This document shows, in pieces, positions 1-8,731 of a DNA stretch of 64,000 nt. The first letter of the stretch is position 1; each line of letters opens with the position of its first letter. The translations under genes and the position numbers were made by a program. Source of the stretch: Kaistia granuli DSM 23481 (GTDB lineage Bacteria > Pseudomonadota > Alphaproteobacteria > Rhizobiales > Kaistiaceae); contig NZ_AQYH01000017.1 of the NCBI RefSeq assembly GCF_000380505.1, forward strand, positions 1-64,000. The letters are read 5' to 3'. The notes under the pieces are model-generated. The model had not been told where the DNA came from. It did not search any database and worked only from the letters and a program-made list of their open reading frames with translations.

Positions 1-24
1 TGTCGAAGCTATGAAGGTTGTTCA
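1..24 (+). repeat. Left terminal inverted repeat of the IS481-family element
   Basis: TGTCG at 1-5 and AGGTTGTTCA at 15-24 are matched in inverted orientation by 1000-1009 and 1019-1023; the nine central bases differ. The TGT...ACA outer ends are usual for this family. Confidence 0.75.
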
Positions 25-86
25 TCCGGGCCGGTGCTGAGAGGCTGGGGTTGCGACGCTCCAACGTCTGGCACCGGAGGCCCCGG

Positions 87-1028
87 ATGAACGTGCACGA
101 GAATGCGCGACTGACGCCTGTTGGTCGAGCCCTGATGGTCGATCGTATCGAACGTGGCGGCTGGTCGATGGCCAAGGCGGCGGAGGCCTTCGGGGTCTCG
201 CGGCGCACGGTCGGCAAGTGGTTGGATCGGCATCGGCAGGGTGGGGCCCGAAGGTTTCACGACCGGAGTTCGGCGCCTCGTCGATGCCCGAGCAAGACCT
301 CGGCGGAGATCGTCGAGCAAATCCAGTTGCTGCGGCGCCGGCGGATGACGGGGCCGGCCATCGCCAGGGCCCTGGACATGGCCCGCTCGACGGTGGGGTT
401 GATCCTGCGCCGGCTGGGCTTGGGCAAACTATCCGCCCTGGATCCGAAGATCCCGGTGGTCCGTTACGAGCGCGGTGCGCCCGGCGAGATGATTCACCTG
501 GACATCAAGAAGCTGGGCCGGTTCCATGTCGAGGGCCATCGCATCACCAACGACCGCCGCCTGGGCCGATCGAGGAAGGCCGGCTGGGACTTCCTGCATG
601 TCTGCGTCGATGACGCCTCGCGCCTGGCCTACACCGAAATCTTGCCGTCGGAAGGCCAGCAGGACACGACCGCCTTTCTTGAACGCGCCGTCGCCTGGCT
701 CCTCCGCCACGGCGTGACGGTCCAGCGGGTGATGACCGACAACGGCTCGGCCTATCGCTCCAAGCTCTTCGCCAAGGCCCTGCTGGCCGCCGGGGCCAGA
801 CACGTCCGCACGCGCCCCTACACGCCGCGCACCAACGGCAAGGCCGAGCGCTTCATCCAGACCAGCCTGCGCGAATGGGCCTACGGCCGCGCCTACACCT
901 GCTCCGAGGAGCGCGCCCGCGCCATCGGCCCATGGACCGACAGCTACAACCGTGAACGACCCCACTCAGCCATCCAAGGTCTCACGCCTTGGCAGCGTGT
1001 GAACAACCTGCTTGGAAACGACACCTAG
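87..1028 (+). CDS. IS481-family DDE transposase
   Basis: The 313-residue protein catalyses transposition of the surrounding element. An N-terminal helix-turn-helix (about residues 18-50, RTVGKWLDRH) is followed by a second small DNA-binding segment and an integrase (rve) core. The catalytic triad is visible as D139 (MIHLD), D218 (VMTDNGS) and E254 (NGKAERF), with the family-typical 35-residue gap between the second Asp and the Glu. I chose the ATG at 87 because family members begin MNVHENA; a longer TTG start at 18 would lie inside the terminal repeat. The TAG stop (1026-1028) lies just outside the IS, in the CTAG of the target site. No frameshift is seen, so the protein looks functional. Confidence 0.9.
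   Translation: MNVHENARLTPVGRALMVDRIERGGWSMAKAAEAFGVSRRTVGKWLDRHRQGGARRFHDRSSAPRRCPSKTSAEIVEQIQLLRRRRMTGPAIARALDMARSTVGLILRRLGLGKLSALDPKIPVVRYERGAPGEMIHLDIKKLGRFHVEGHRITNDRRLGRSRKAGWDFLHVCVDDASRLAYTEILPSEGQQDTTAFLERAVAWLLRHGVTVQRVMTDNGSAYRSKLFAKALLAAGARHVRTRPYTPRTNGKAERFIQTSLREWAYGRAYTCSEERARAIGPWTDSYNRERPHSAIQGLTPWQRVNNLLGNDT
1000..1023 (-). repeat. Right terminal inverted repeat of the IS481-family element
   Basis: This is the inverted match of 1-24. It overlaps the 3' end of the transposase gene, whose last codons read through the repeat and out of the element. Confidence 0.75.
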
Positions 1029-1750
1029 CGCCGCGGCGTGAGTCGGCTCAGGAAGCCGCCGAGATCATCGGTCAGATGGTCGATATGCGCCGCGTTGGCG
1101 GCGGTCTCCCAGGCCTCGACGGGAACCGAATCGGTGCCATGCGGCACGACGAGCACGGTTGCCATGCCCAGAGATTTCGGAACTTCCAGATTGCGCGGCA
1201 GGTCCTCGAACATCACCGCCGTGAGGGGATCGATGTCGTTCTGGCCGAGAAAGCGGCGATAGGTGTCGGGATGCGGCTTGGGCAGGAAGTCGGCGCGGAT
1301 GATGTCGAAGATGTCGTCGAAAGGATCGCCGAAGCCGATCCTCGCCAATATCCGCTCGGCATGGCTGCGCGAACCATTGGTCAGGATGAATCGGCGACCG
1401 GGCAGGCGCTCGATCGCCGTGACCAGGGCGGGATCCGGCTCGAGCGGCGAATGGTCGATATCATGCACGAAATCGAGGAAGGCGTCCGGAACGATGCCAT
1501 GCTCGACGATCAGCCCGCGCAACGTCGTGCCGTGGCGCCGATAGAAATCGGCCCGCACGAGCGAGGCTTCTTCGGCGGATATCGACAGGCAACGCTGCAG
1601 ATAGAGCTGGATGCGGTCGCTGACCTGTCCGAACAGGCCAGTGTGGCTCGAATAGAGCGTGTCGTCGAGGTCGAAGACCCAGGACCGGATGTCGGCGAAC
1701 CGGTCCGGGACCGGCGCCGCCGACAGCGGCTTCGGGATCGCGTCCGGCAT
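1025..1750 (-). CDS. HAD-superfamily pyrimidine 5'-nucleotidase
   Basis: A 241-residue HAD hydrolase of the pyrimidine 5'-nucleotidase (SDT1-like) group, which dephosphorylates pyrimidine nucleotides in the cytosol. Motif I is WVFDLDDTLY (about residues 26-35), with both Asp residues present. Motif II is the ILTNGS segment, motif III the Lys in LPKPHPD, and motif IV FEDLPRN. The start ATG overlaps the argB stop as ATGA, so the two are probably translationally coupled. In Hyphomicrobiales this gene commonly follows argB. Its TAG stop (1027-1025) uses the same CTAG palindrome that supplies the transposase stop on the other strand. The exact substrate is inferred from the family only. Confidence 0.85.
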   Translation of the reverse strand: MPDAIPKPLSAAPVPDRFADIRSWVFDLDDTLYSSHTGLFGQVSDRIQLYLQRCLSISAEEASLVRADFYRRHGTTLRGLIVEHGIVPDAFLDFVHDIDHSPLEPDPALVTAIERLPGRRFILTNGSRSHAERILARIGFGDPFDDIFDIIRADFLPKPHPDTYRRFLGQNDIDPLTAVMFEDLPRNLEVPKSLGMATVLVVPHGTDSVPVEAWETAANAAHIDHLTDDLGGFLSRLTPRR

Positions 1751-2652
1751 CAGCGCTTGATGAGCGTGCCGGCGCCGCGCTCGGTGAAGAGTTCCAGCAG
1801 CACGGCATGCGGCGTCTTGCCGTCGAGGATGACGACACCCTCGACACCGCGATCGAGCGCCTCGATGCAGGTCTCGACCTTCGGGATCATGCCGCCGGAG
1901 ATCGTGCCGTCGGCGATCATGGCGCGGGCCTCGGCGACGGACAGTTCCTTGATCAGCTGCTTGTTGCGGTCGAGCACGCCCGGAACGTCGGTCAGAAACA
2001 GCAGCCGGCTGGCATCGAGCGCGCCGGCGATGGCACCGGCGAAGGTGTCGGCGTTGACGTTGTAGGTCTCGCCATCCTCGCCGGCGCAGACGGGCGCCAG
2101 CACGGGGATGATCTCGGACTTGGCCAGCACTTCCAGAACTTCGGTTCGGACCCGCGTCGGCTCGCCCACGAAGCCGAGGTCGACGACCTTCTCTATGTTC
2201 GAATCGGGGTCGACGACGGTGCGCGTCAGCCGCCGCACCGTGACCATGTTGCCGTCCTTGCCGGTCAGGCCGATGGCGCGGCCGCCCGCCTCGGTGATCG
2301 TCTGCACGATCTCCTTGTTGATCGAGCCGGCGAGCACCATCTCGACGACCTCGACGGTCGCCTTGTCGGTGATCCGCATGCCGGCTGCCCATTCGGACTT
2401 GATGCCGAGGCGGTTCAGCATGGCGTTGATCTGCGGGCCGCCGCCATGCACGACGACGGGATTGATGCCGGCGAGCTTCAGCAGCGTGATGTCTTCGGCG
2501 AAGGCCTTGCCGAGCTCTTCCGAGCCCATAGCATTGCCGCCGAACTTGACCACGACGGTCTTCTCGTCATAGCGCAGCATGTAGGGCAGCGCAGTGGCGA
2601 TCAATCGTGCGGTCAGCACGGGGTCGGTGCTGTCCTCTAGCCGCATATCCAT
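1750..2652 (-). CDS. argB: Acetylglutamate kinase
   Basis: ArgB phosphorylates N-acetylglutamate in the second step of arginine synthesis, in the cytosol. The 300 residues match the usual family length. The N-terminal [11 protein letters not shown] segment (K36) is the ATP-phosphate-binding motif and VVHGGGPQI (about 70-78) the acetylglutamate/phosphate loop. The C-terminal TDVPGVLD and GGMIPKVE segments are typical of amino-acid kinases. I start at 2652 (MDMRLEDS), preceded by a GGAG-type site; an upstream ATG at 2712 would add 20 atypical residues. It lies between engB (103-bp gap) and the nucleotidase, which overlaps its stop by four bases. Confidence 0.95.
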   Translation of the reverse strand: MDMRLEDSTDPVLTARLIATALPYMLRYDEKTVVVKFGGNAMGSEELGKAFAEDITLLKLAGINPVVVHGGGPQINAMLNRLGIKSEWAAGMRITDKATVEVVEMVLAGSINKEIVQTITEAGGRAIGLTGKDGNMVTVRRLTRTVVDPDSNIEKVVDLGFVGEPTRVRTEVLEVLAKSEIIPVLAPVCAGEDGETYNVNADTFAGAIAGALDASRLLFLTDVPGVLDRNKQLIKELSVAEARAMIADGTISGGMIPKVETCIEALDRGVEGVVILDGKTPHAVLLELFTERGAGTLIKR

Positions 2653-2755
2653 CCTCAAATCTCCGCTCCGCTCAAGGCAGCGCTCTATAGCGATTCTGCG
2701 ATGGCGGAACAATGACGGCGATCGGCTCGCCCGGAGCGAGCGCCCGAGAGCGACG

Positions 2756-3397
2756 TCAGGTCGCCAGCTGGGCGATCTCGGCGCGCAGCAGATCCATGCC
2801 CTCGCCGGTCTCCGAAGAGGTGGCGATGACGACCGGATAGGCGGCCGGCCGTCTGGCGATCGCCGCTTCCGTCGCCGCCTTGACGCGGGCGAGCTCGCCG
2901 GTCTTCAGCTTGTCGACCTTGGTGAGGACGATCTGGTACGACACCGCCGTCTCGTCGAGCAGGTCGAGCGTCAGCTTGTCGTTCGCCTTGAGGCCGTGGC
3001 GCGAATCGATCAGCACATAGACGCGGCGCAGGCTGACCCGGCCCCGCAGATAGTCCTTGATCAGCCGGTTCCAGGCATCGACCAGCTTCTTCGGCGCCTC
3101 GGCATAGCCGTAGCCCGGCATGTCGACGATCGACAGGCCGCTATTGGAGGTGAAGAAGTTCAGCTCCTGCGTCCGGCCCGGCGTGTTCGACGTGCGCGCC
3201 AGGCCGATGCGGTTGGTCAGCGCGTTGATCAGCGACGACTTGCCGACATTGGAACGTCCGGAAAACGCGATCTCGGCAACCCCGATCGGCGGCAGGTGCG
3301 CGATCGAGGGGACGCTCATCACGAAGTCCCAGGACTTGGCGAAGAAGAGGCGACCCCGTTCGAGGCGGTCGATCTCTTCCGGATCAATTTCGGGCAT
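2756..3397 (-). CDS. engB: Ribosome biogenesis GTPase EngB (YsxC/YihA)
   Basis: An essential GTPase that assists late assembly of the 50S subunit. The 213 residues carry the full G-motif set: G1 GRSNVGKS (47-54), G2 around TPGRTQ (72-77), G3 DMPGYG (92-97) and G4 TKVD (159-162). NFF at about 80-82 and the GYGYA stretch are EngB hallmarks. The gene lies 21 bp after yidC on the same strand, the standard alphaproteobacterial order, and is presumably cotranscribed from the rpmH promoter. Confidence 0.95.
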   Translation of the reverse strand: MPEIDPEEIDRLERGRLFFAKSWDFVMSVPSIAHLPPIGVAEIAFSGRSNVGKSSLINALTNRIGLARTSNTPGRTQELNFFTSNSGLSIVDMPGYGYAEAPKKLVDAWNRLIKDYLRGRVSLRRVYVLIDSRHGLKANDKLTLDLLDETAVSYQIVLTKVDKLKTGELARVKAATEAAIARRPAAYPVVIATSSETGEGMDLLRAEIAQLAT

Positions 3398-3418
3398 GGC
3401 TGCGCCTTTTTACGAGCC

Positions 3419-5242
3419 TCAGCTCTTTGCCTTGGTGGGTTCGGACGGCTTGCCGTCGTCCTTCGGCTTCTTCTTGAAGGTCGACATGATGTTGCCGAGC
3501 AGGTTCACGTCGACGCCCTGGCGGCGCATGATCACCCACTGCTGAGCGATCGAGAGCGTGTTGTTCCAGGCCCAGTAGATCACCAGGCCGGCCGGGAACG
3601 TGCCGAGCATGAAGGTGAAGATCACCGGCATCCAGTTGAAGATCACCTGCTGCGCCGGGTCGGCGGGGGCCGGGTTGAGGCGCATCTGTACCCACATCGT
3701 CACGCCCATGATCAGCGGCCAGATGCCGATCATCAGCATGGCCGGCGGCGACCACGGGATCAGGCCGAACAGGTTGAAGATCGAGGTCGGATCCGGCGCC
3801 GAAAGGTCGCGGATCCAGCCGAAGAACGGCGCATGCCGCATCTCGATGGTGACGAAGATGACCTTGTAGAGCGAGAAGAAGACCGGGATCTGGATCAGCA
3901 CCGGCCAGCAGCCGGCGAGCGGATTGATCTTTTCCTTCTTGTAGAGCGCCATCAGCTCCTGCTGCTGCTTCACCTTGTCGTCGGCGAAGCGCTCGCGCAG
4001 GGCCGCCATTTCCGGCTGCACCTTCTTCATCGCGCTCATCGACTTGTACGACTTGTTGGCGAGCGGGAAGAACACGGCCTTGACGACGACAGTGACCAGC
4101 AGGATGGCGACGCCGAAATTACCGAACAGCCGGTAGAACCAGTCCATCAGATAGAACAGCGGCTTGGTGAAGAAATAGAACATGCCCCAGTCGATCAGCA
4201 GGTCGAACCGGTCGATGTTGAGGTTCGTCTGATAGTTCTGGATGACGTTGACCTGCTTGGCGCCGGCGAACATCAGCCCTTCGGCTGTGGCGGTACCTCC
4301 AGGGGCGACCGTGATCGGGGCGCTCTTGAAATCGGTCTGATAGAGCTGATTGAGCGGCGTCGTGCCCGGGACGAAGGCGAACGAGGCGTCGAAGGTCTTG
4401 CCGGTGCGGGGAATGACGGCGGCGGCCCAGTACTTGTCGGTGATGCCGAGCCAGCCGGTCCCGATGCCCTCGAAGGTTGAAGGGCCGTCGTTGCGCAGAG
4501 CCTTGTAGGTGAATTCCTGCAGGCCCTTTTCGCCGAGAACGCCGAGCGGGCCTTCATGCAAGATGTAGTAGCCGGCGACATGTGGCTCGCCCAGGCGCGT
4601 GACGCGGCCATAGGGAGCCAGCGTCACGGCGGTGCCCGTCGCGTTGGCGACCTCGTCCTTAACCGTGAACATGAATTCGCGATCGACCGAGATGGTGCGG
4701 GTGAAGGTGAGACCAGCGCCATTGTCCCAAGTCAGCGTCACCGGAGTCTCGACCGTCAACTTTGCGTCGGCGGGAGCCGTCCACAGCGTGTCGGGGCCGG
4801 GTGCCGAAATGCCGGCAGGCGCCACCCAGCCGAACTCACCGAAGAAGCCGTCCGGCCCGTTCGAGGGGGACAGCAGGATGATGGTCGGGCTGTTCGGGTC
4901 GACCGTCTCGCGGAAGCCGTCGAGATGCAAATCGTCGAGGCGGCCGCCCTTCAGGTTGATCGAGCCCGTGACCGACGGCGTATCGATGGGAACGCGCGGC
5001 GAGGTGAGCAGGGCTTCGGCACGGGTCAGGATGGCACCTGGCGCCGGCTGGGCCGGGGTGCCCGGCGTCACGGTCGCCCCGGGGGCGGCGGCGTCGGCCG
5101 CGGCGTCAGGGCCCGTCTGCTGCTGCGTCTGCGCAACCTGGCGAGTCTGTTCGAGCTTCGGCCCAGCGACGAAATACTGCCATCCGAAGACCACCGCCAC
5201 AGAGAGGACGACGGCTAGGATCAGATTGCGGTTGTCGGTCAT
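3419..5242 (-). CDS. yidC: Membrane protein insertase YidC
   Basis: YidC inserts and folds inner-membrane proteins, alone or with SecYEG. The 607-residue protein has the Gram-negative layout. The N-terminal membrane segment is about residues 7-23 (ILAVVLSVAVVFGWQYF). A Pro/Ala/Gln-rich linker and a large periplasmic domain follow to about residue 350, then the conserved five-helix insertase core with the KMQPEM-like KKVQPEM hairpin, NPLAGCWPVLIQIP and a C-terminal basic tail. Its ATG overlaps the rnpA stop by four bases (ATGA), implying coupling. The Pro/Ala-rich linker (about 35-70) is a usual alphaproteobacterial feature. Confidence 0.97.
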   Translation of the reverse strand: MTDNRNLILAVVLSVAVVFGWQYFVAGPKLEQTRQVAQTQQQTGPDAAADAAAPGATVTPGTPAQPAPGAILTRAEALLTSPRVPIDTPSVTGSINLKGGRLDDLHLDGFRETVDPNSPTIILLSPSNGPDGFFGEFGWVAPAGISAPGPDTLWTAPADAKLTVETPVTLTWDNGAGLTFTRTISVDREFMFTVKDEVANATGTAVTLAPYGRVTRLGEPHVAGYYILHEGPLGVLGEKGLQEFTYKALRNDGPSTFEGIGTGWLGITDKYWAAAVIPRTGKTFDASFAFVPGTTPLNQLYQTDFKSAPITVAPGGTATAEGLMFAGAKQVNVIQNYQTNLNIDRFDLLIDWGMFYFFTKPLFYLMDWFYRLFGNFGVAILLVTVVVKAVFFPLANKSYKSMSAMKKVQPEMAALRERFADDKVKQQQELMALYKKEKINPLAGCWPVLIQIPVFFSLYKVIFVTIEMRHAPFFGWIRDLSAPDPTSIFNLFGLIPWSPPAMLMIGIWPLIMGVTMWVQMRLNPAPADPAQQVIFNWMPVIFTFMLGTFPAGLVIYWAWNNTLSIAQQWVIMRRQGVDVNLLGNIMSTFKKKPKDDGKPSEPTKAKS

Positions 5243-5673
5243 CGTTCACGTCTTTCGGGTGAGGTCGCTTGGCCCGGCTGCCGGGCTGGTTCCTTGCCGC
5301 GTTCATGCTGTCGCGGACCGGATGTAGGGCGCTTCAGCGCGTCGAAGCCGGAGATAAGGTCGGACACGAGAAGATCGAAGGGCTGCGACAGAGCGGCGCG
5401 GCGGCCGATCAGGACATAGTCCGTGCCGGCGACGGCATGCTCGCCGGTTGCGCGGATCGCCTCGCGCAGACGGCGTCGGATCCGGTTGCGCTCGGGCGAG
5501 TTGCCCATCTTCTTCGTAACCGTGTAGCCGATGCGCGCCGCGCGGTCGGGCGACTCGGTGCCCGGATCGCGCTTTTGCAACACAAAACCGCGCCGGGAGG
5601 CGCGAGCCCCTCCGGCGACGGCGAGAAATTCGGCGCGTTTCTTGAGACGATCCATGGTCTTCATCTGATCCAT
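5239..5673 (-). CDS. rnpA: Ribonuclease P protein component
   Basis: The protein subunit of RNase P, which trims tRNA 5' leaders together with the catalytic RNA. The 144-residue protein starts with the RLKKRAEFLAV core that binds pre-tRNA leaders and contains the basic RNR helix (PERNRIRRRLREAIR, about residues 58-72). AAAGG lies 7-11 bases upstream of the ATG at 5673; ATGs at 5664 and 5655 are alternatives. The C-terminal tail after about residue 115 is Arg/Pro-rich and poorly conserved in the family. It lies between rpmH and yidC as in nearly all bacteria. Confidence 0.95.
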   Translation of the reverse strand: MDQMKTMDRLKKRAEFLAVAGGARASRRGFVLQKRDPGTESPDRAARIGYTVTKKMGNSPERNRIRRRLREAIRATGEHAVAGTDYVLIGRRAALSQPFDLLVSDLISGFDALKRPTSGPRQHERGKEPARQPGQATSPERRER

Positions 5674-5715
5674 GGGAAGCCTTTCCGGGCGCCGGCCGGC
5701 TGTCCCTCTGCCGAA

Positions 5716-5850
5716 TTAGGCAGTGAGCTTCTTGCGGCCCTGGGCGCGGCGAGCCGCGATGACCTTGCGGCCGCCGACAGTTGCCATACGGGCGCGGAAG
5801 CCGTGGCGGCGGCTGCGAACGAGCTTGCTAGGTTGATACGTGCGCTTCAT
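5716..5850 (-). CDS. rpmH: 50S ribosomal protein L34
   Basis: A 44-residue ribosomal protein. The translation begins [12 protein letters not shown], continues with [11 protein letters not shown] and [17 protein letters not shown], and ends in TA, matching L34 over its full length. It is the first gene of the rpmH-rnpA-yidC-engB operon, with a strong promoter 136 bp upstream. Confidence 0.98.
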   Translation of the reverse strand: MKRTYQPSKLVRSRRHGFRARMATVGGRKVIAARRAQGRKKLTA

Positions 5851-5985
5851 GCGTCGTCACCGCGCGGGGCGGCCCCTCGAATTCAATGTTTATCGTTCGG
5901 ATGAGCGAGCCTTCCCGGCGGCGTTAATCCACATGTCCAAGGCCGAGGCCCAGACATGACAGGAAGCGTGCTCTCGTGAGCCCGG

Positions 5986-6014
5986 CTTATACGGACTAGG
6001 TCCACCCAAGTCAA
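5986..6014 (-). promoter_or_regulatory. Sigma70-type promoter of the rpmH-rnpA-yidC operon
   Basis: On the minus strand TTGACT (6014-6009) is separated by 17 bp from TATAAG (5991-5986), a near-consensus housekeeping promoter with a leader of roughly 130 bp before rpmH. Apart from this promoter I see no gene in 5851-6154. A TTAATCCACA run at about 5924 resembles a DnaA box with one inserted base but stands alone. Confidence 0.75.
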
Positions 6015-6154
6015 CGCGAGTCCGGCAGGTCTCTGAACACGGGACTTGGGACCGGTCGGGCATGGAATGCCACCGCGCGTGTCCCGGTGGCTCGAGGCGG
6101 CCTGGCGCCGATCGGCACGGGCCCGTTTGACGGGACGAACGGGCAGGGCGCATC

Positions 6155-7708
6155 ATGCGTTGGTCGTCGGCCATGAGGGAACGCCGATTGAACGATAGCA
6201 ATGTGACGAGTCTCGACGCGAATAGCGGGCAATCCGGCATCATCGAGCAAGCCGCCGTGCCGGATGTCGTGCCCGCGCGCCCGAGCCGCCACGCCTTCGG
6301 CCTATCGCTCAAGCTGATCCTTCTGACGGCCGTCTTCGTCATGGTGAGCGAAGTGGCGGCCTTCATTCCCTCCATTTCCGGATATCGGGTCAGCTTTCTG
6401 GAAGAGCGTCTGGCGACGGCCGAGGCGGCGAGCGTCCTGCTCGGCTCCTCGGCGTGGAGCGACGTGCCGCGCACGGTGCAGGACCAATTGCTCGCCTCCG
6501 TCGGCGCCACGGCGATCGTGCTGAGGACCGGGGATGTGACGCGCCTGCTGGCAACCGTCGAGATGCCGCCAACGGTCGACGAGGTCGCCGACCTGCGCGA
6601 GGCGGACATGATCGGGTCCGCCGCCGCCGCCTTGTCCACCCTGTTCGCCGCAGAGCCACGGACGCTGCGGGTGATCGGGCCGGAAAAGAACGGCCGCAGC
6701 CTCGAGCTGGTGATCAGCGACCGGCCCCTGCGGGAGGCAATGCTGAGTTTCGCCACCACCATGCTGGTGATCTCCGCCGTGATCTCGATCCTCACGGCCC
6801 TGTTCATCTACATCAGTCTGCAGCGCATGCTGATCCGACCAATGCGGCGCCTGGCCCAAGCCATGGTGCGCTATTCGGAAGACCCGGAGGACAAGGAGCG
6901 CATCATCCTGCCAAGCGGCCGGTCGGACGAGATCGGTATCGCCGAGGACAAGCTGGCTGCGATGCAGATTCACCTGACCGAGACGCTGGCGCAGAAGCGC
7001 CATCTCGCCGATCTGGGGCTCGCCGTATCGAAGGTCAACCACGATCTGCGCAACCTGCTGGCCTCGGTGCAGCTTTTTTCCGACCGCATCGCGGCGTTGC
7101 CGGATCCGGCGGTGCAGCGGTTCGCTCCCAAGCTGATCGCCACCATCGGCCGAGCCATCGACTATTGCCAGACGACGCTGGCCTATGGCCGCGCCCGCGA
7201 GCGGGATCCGCAGCGACGGCTGGTTGCCCTGACGCGAATCTCGCACGATGTCGCCGAGGTGCTCGGCCTCGACCAGCATCCGAGCATCCGCTTCGAGAGC
7301 CGCATCGAGCCAGGCTTCGAGGTGGATGCCGATCCGGATCAATTGTTCCGTGTCATTCTCAACCTATGCCGCAACGCTGTGCAGGCGCTGGAGAGCGAGT
7401 CGGATCCATCTGTCGTGCGCCGGCTGTGGATCGAGGCGTTCCGTGAGGGTTCGGTGGTCACGATCCGCATCTGCGACACCGGGCCTGGCGTTTCGGCCAA
7501 GGCGCGCGAGCATCTGTTCCAGGCGTTCCAGGGCGGCGTTCGGTCGGGCGGGACGGGGCTGGGCCTAGCCATCGCAGCCGAGATTATCCGCGCTCATGGC
7601 GGCACGATTCTGCTGGTCGACCATGACGGGCCAGGGGCTGCGTTTGAAATCTCTGTGCCGGATCGGCCGATCGCGTTCGATCTCGCGGCGCGAGCCAGGG
7701 TCGGCTAG
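6155..7708 (+). CDS. Membrane sensor histidine kinase (orphan)
   Basis: A 517-residue two-component sensor kinase. The layout is a cytoplasmic N-terminus, membrane segment about 51-71, a periplasmic sensor domain of about 125 residues, membrane segment about 199-221, and HAMP about 222-275. The dimerisation helix carries the H-box VNHDLRN with phosphorylated H296, and the HATPase domain shows N-box (ILNLCRNAVQA, about 401-411), G1 DTGPG and G2 GGTGLGLAIA. HDLRN places it with kinases of the HDxRN type. No response regulator is adjacent, so the partner is unknown. An in-frame ATG at 6173 is an alternative start. Confidence 0.88.
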   Translation: MRWSSAMRERRLNDSNVTSLDANSGQSGIIEQAAVPDVVPARPSRHAFGLSLKLILLTAVFVMVSEVAAFIPSISGYRVSFLEERLATAEAASVLLGSSAWSDVPRTVQDQLLASVGATAIVLRTGDVTRLLATVEMPPTVDEVADLREADMIGSAAAALSTLFAAEPRTLRVIGPEKNGRSLELVISDRPLREAMLSFATTMLVISAVISILTALFIYISLQRMLIRPMRRLAQAMVRYSEDPEDKERIILPSGRSDEIGIAEDKLAAMQIHLTETLAQKRHLADLGLAVSKVNHDLRNLLASVQLFSDRIAALPDPAVQRFAPKLIATIGRAIDYCQTTLAYGRARERDPQRRLVALTRISHDVAEVLGLDQHPSIRFESRIEPGFEVDADPDQLFRVILNLCRNAVQALESESDPSVVRRLWIEAFREGSVVTIRICDTGPGVSAKAREHLFQAFQGGVRSGGTGLGLAIAAEIIRAHGGTILLVDHDGPGAAFEISVPDRPIAFDLAARARVG

Positions 7709-7848
7709 GAGAAAGAAGCAATGTCCACAGGGACCTCGAAATCGAGGCTTGCAATCGGCAGAATGAGGCTGTAGCAATCCCCTCGTCGACGGCCTCAAGG
7801 GTCGGCGCGGCTCCCCGGGGTTTTGCCCGAGGCAGTCGAAATCGGCAG

Positions 7849-7925
7849 GCGCCCGTAGCTCAGCTGGATAGAGCACCAGACTACGAATCTGGGGGTCAGG
7901 AGTTCGAATCTCTTCGGGCGCGCCA
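7849..7925 (+). tRNA. tRNA-Arg (anticodon ACG)
   Basis: A 77-base cloverleaf including encoded CCA. The acceptor stem is GCGCCCG with CGGGCGC (7915-7921), then discriminator G and CCA (7923-7925). The D-arm is AGCTCAGCTGGATAGAGC, the anticodon stem CCAGA/TCTGG around loop CTACGAA with ACG at 7883-7885, and the T-arm contains GTTCGAATC. Unpaired A34 would be edited to inosine to read CGN codons. tRNA genes are common island integration sites, and decayed and accessory genes begin immediately downstream. Confidence 0.97.
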
Positions 7926-7954
7926 TTTCCTTAAAGAAAATCAACGACTTGCCG

Positions 7955-7978
7955 AAACGCCCTTGCGGGGCGTTTTTT
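7955..7978 (+). terminator. Rho-independent terminator after tRNA-Arg
   Basis: The inverted repeat AAACGCCC-TTGCG-GGGCGTTT is followed by further T residues (six in a row), 30 bp after the tRNA. Confidence 0.85.
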
Positions 7979-8059
7979 GACGTTCTGGCTCAGGGGGCCG
8001 ATATTGCTGAGTGGTAGGGTTGGTGGAATTGCAGGAGGCACCCCGGTGACGGGGCTTAG

Positions 8060-8452
8060 TCGCTAAGCAGAACCTGAGCCATGGCCCCGGCGCCAAGTCC
8101 GTGATCAGCGCTGCCAAACTGTTCGGCGCCACATCGTGACTGATGAACGGCTGCCCTTCTGCGTCAGGCAGTAGGCAGGAGGAGGGTTCATGGTTGAACC
8201 AGCCAGGTCGCAGGATCTTGTAGTCGAGATCGGCTGCCTCGATGACGGCTGCAGAGTCTCGGGAGGGTTCCAGAACGCTCCCCTGGCACCTCGCCGCATA
8301 GCCATGGAGCTGATGAAGATCAACCGTTTGAGGCGAGCTTCCTTCATGGCGTCCAGGATGGCGCGGGCCTACCGTTCCATGTCGCCTGCCAACTTGGCAT
8401 AAACGACATCCTGCCCTGCATGGCGCTGGTGAGGCAGGCTTTCATAGAGCAT
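8060..8452 (-). pseudogene. Decayed NAD(P)-binding SDR/NmrA-like oxidoreductase
   Basis: Three pieces of one protein can be read in two minus-strand frames. The upstream frame gives VVYAKLAGDMER, an in-frame TAG at 8371-8369, then MKEARLKRLIFISSMAM, the central strand of an atypical SDR. The other frame continues with GWFNHEP, EGQPFISHDVAPNSLAALI and TDLA, matching the C-terminal half of the same family. At least one stop and one frameshift (about 8200-8300) break the gene, and the N-terminus with the nucleotide-binding loop is gone. The upstream border coincides with a transposase fragment. Confidence 0.65.
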
Positions 8453-8460
8453 GTCGCTCT

Positions 8461-8690
8461 CGAAACGCCTGTCGAATGGCTGCGAATTTATGGGCTCCCA
8501 AATTATCCATCCCGGTGTCGCCGGGCCGCAGCACTGGGGCGGTTGTTGAAGCCCATAGGCGCGAAGGCACGCGCCGCTGATTTGACCGTCCAGGACGCAA
8601 GGGGTGCGGAGTGGGTCGCGGTGCAACGCGCCCAGGAGGTCCGCGGGGCAAAGCCCCCAGCCTTTGCCCTTCGGACCCCGGCCACCCATC
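8461..8690 (-). pseudogene. IS630-family transposase fragment
   Basis: One minus frame reads TPCVLDGQISGACLRAY and the neighbouring frame continues RPGDTGMDNLGAHKFAAIRQAF. Together these match the middle of the IS630 DDE core, where family members read VLDGPING...AYVE...LRPGD.V.MDNLGSHK. A frameshift separates the two pieces, both ends are missing, and the fragment runs straight into the SDR pseudogene at about 8455. Confidence 0.6.
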
Positions 8691-8731
8691 CACCGTTGTC
8701 GTATGGCCGGCTGGGGTCTGTTCGGCTTCCC

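Larger units (their letters stand above)
1..1023 (+). mobile_element. IS481-family insertion sequence, complete
   Basis: The ends are imperfect 24-bp inverted repeats: 1-24 and the complement of 1000-1023 both read TGTCG, nine variable bases, then AGGTTGTTCA. The element holds one DDE transposase gene. The base run after the right end is CCTAGC, which fits the NCTAGN target preference known for IS481. The left flank lies outside the window, so the target duplication cannot be confirmed. The IS sits directly against the stop codon of the nucleotidase gene and does not disrupt it. Confidence 0.85.

Noticed and set aside
1025-2392. A single 455-codon frame covering the nucleotidase and part of argB
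   Set aside because: Only its last 241 residues (from 1750) are a real protein; the upstream part is an off-frame reading of argB.
2594-4480. A 628-codon plus-strand reading frame opposite engB and yidC
   Set aside because: It is the high-GC antisense shadow of two unmistakable core genes; composition is Arg/Asp/Gly-rich with no motif.
5851-6154. Replication origin next to rpmH
   Set aside because: Only one imperfect DnaA-box-like run is seen, there is no dnaA or A/T-rich cluster, and alphaproteobacterial origins are usually elsewhere.
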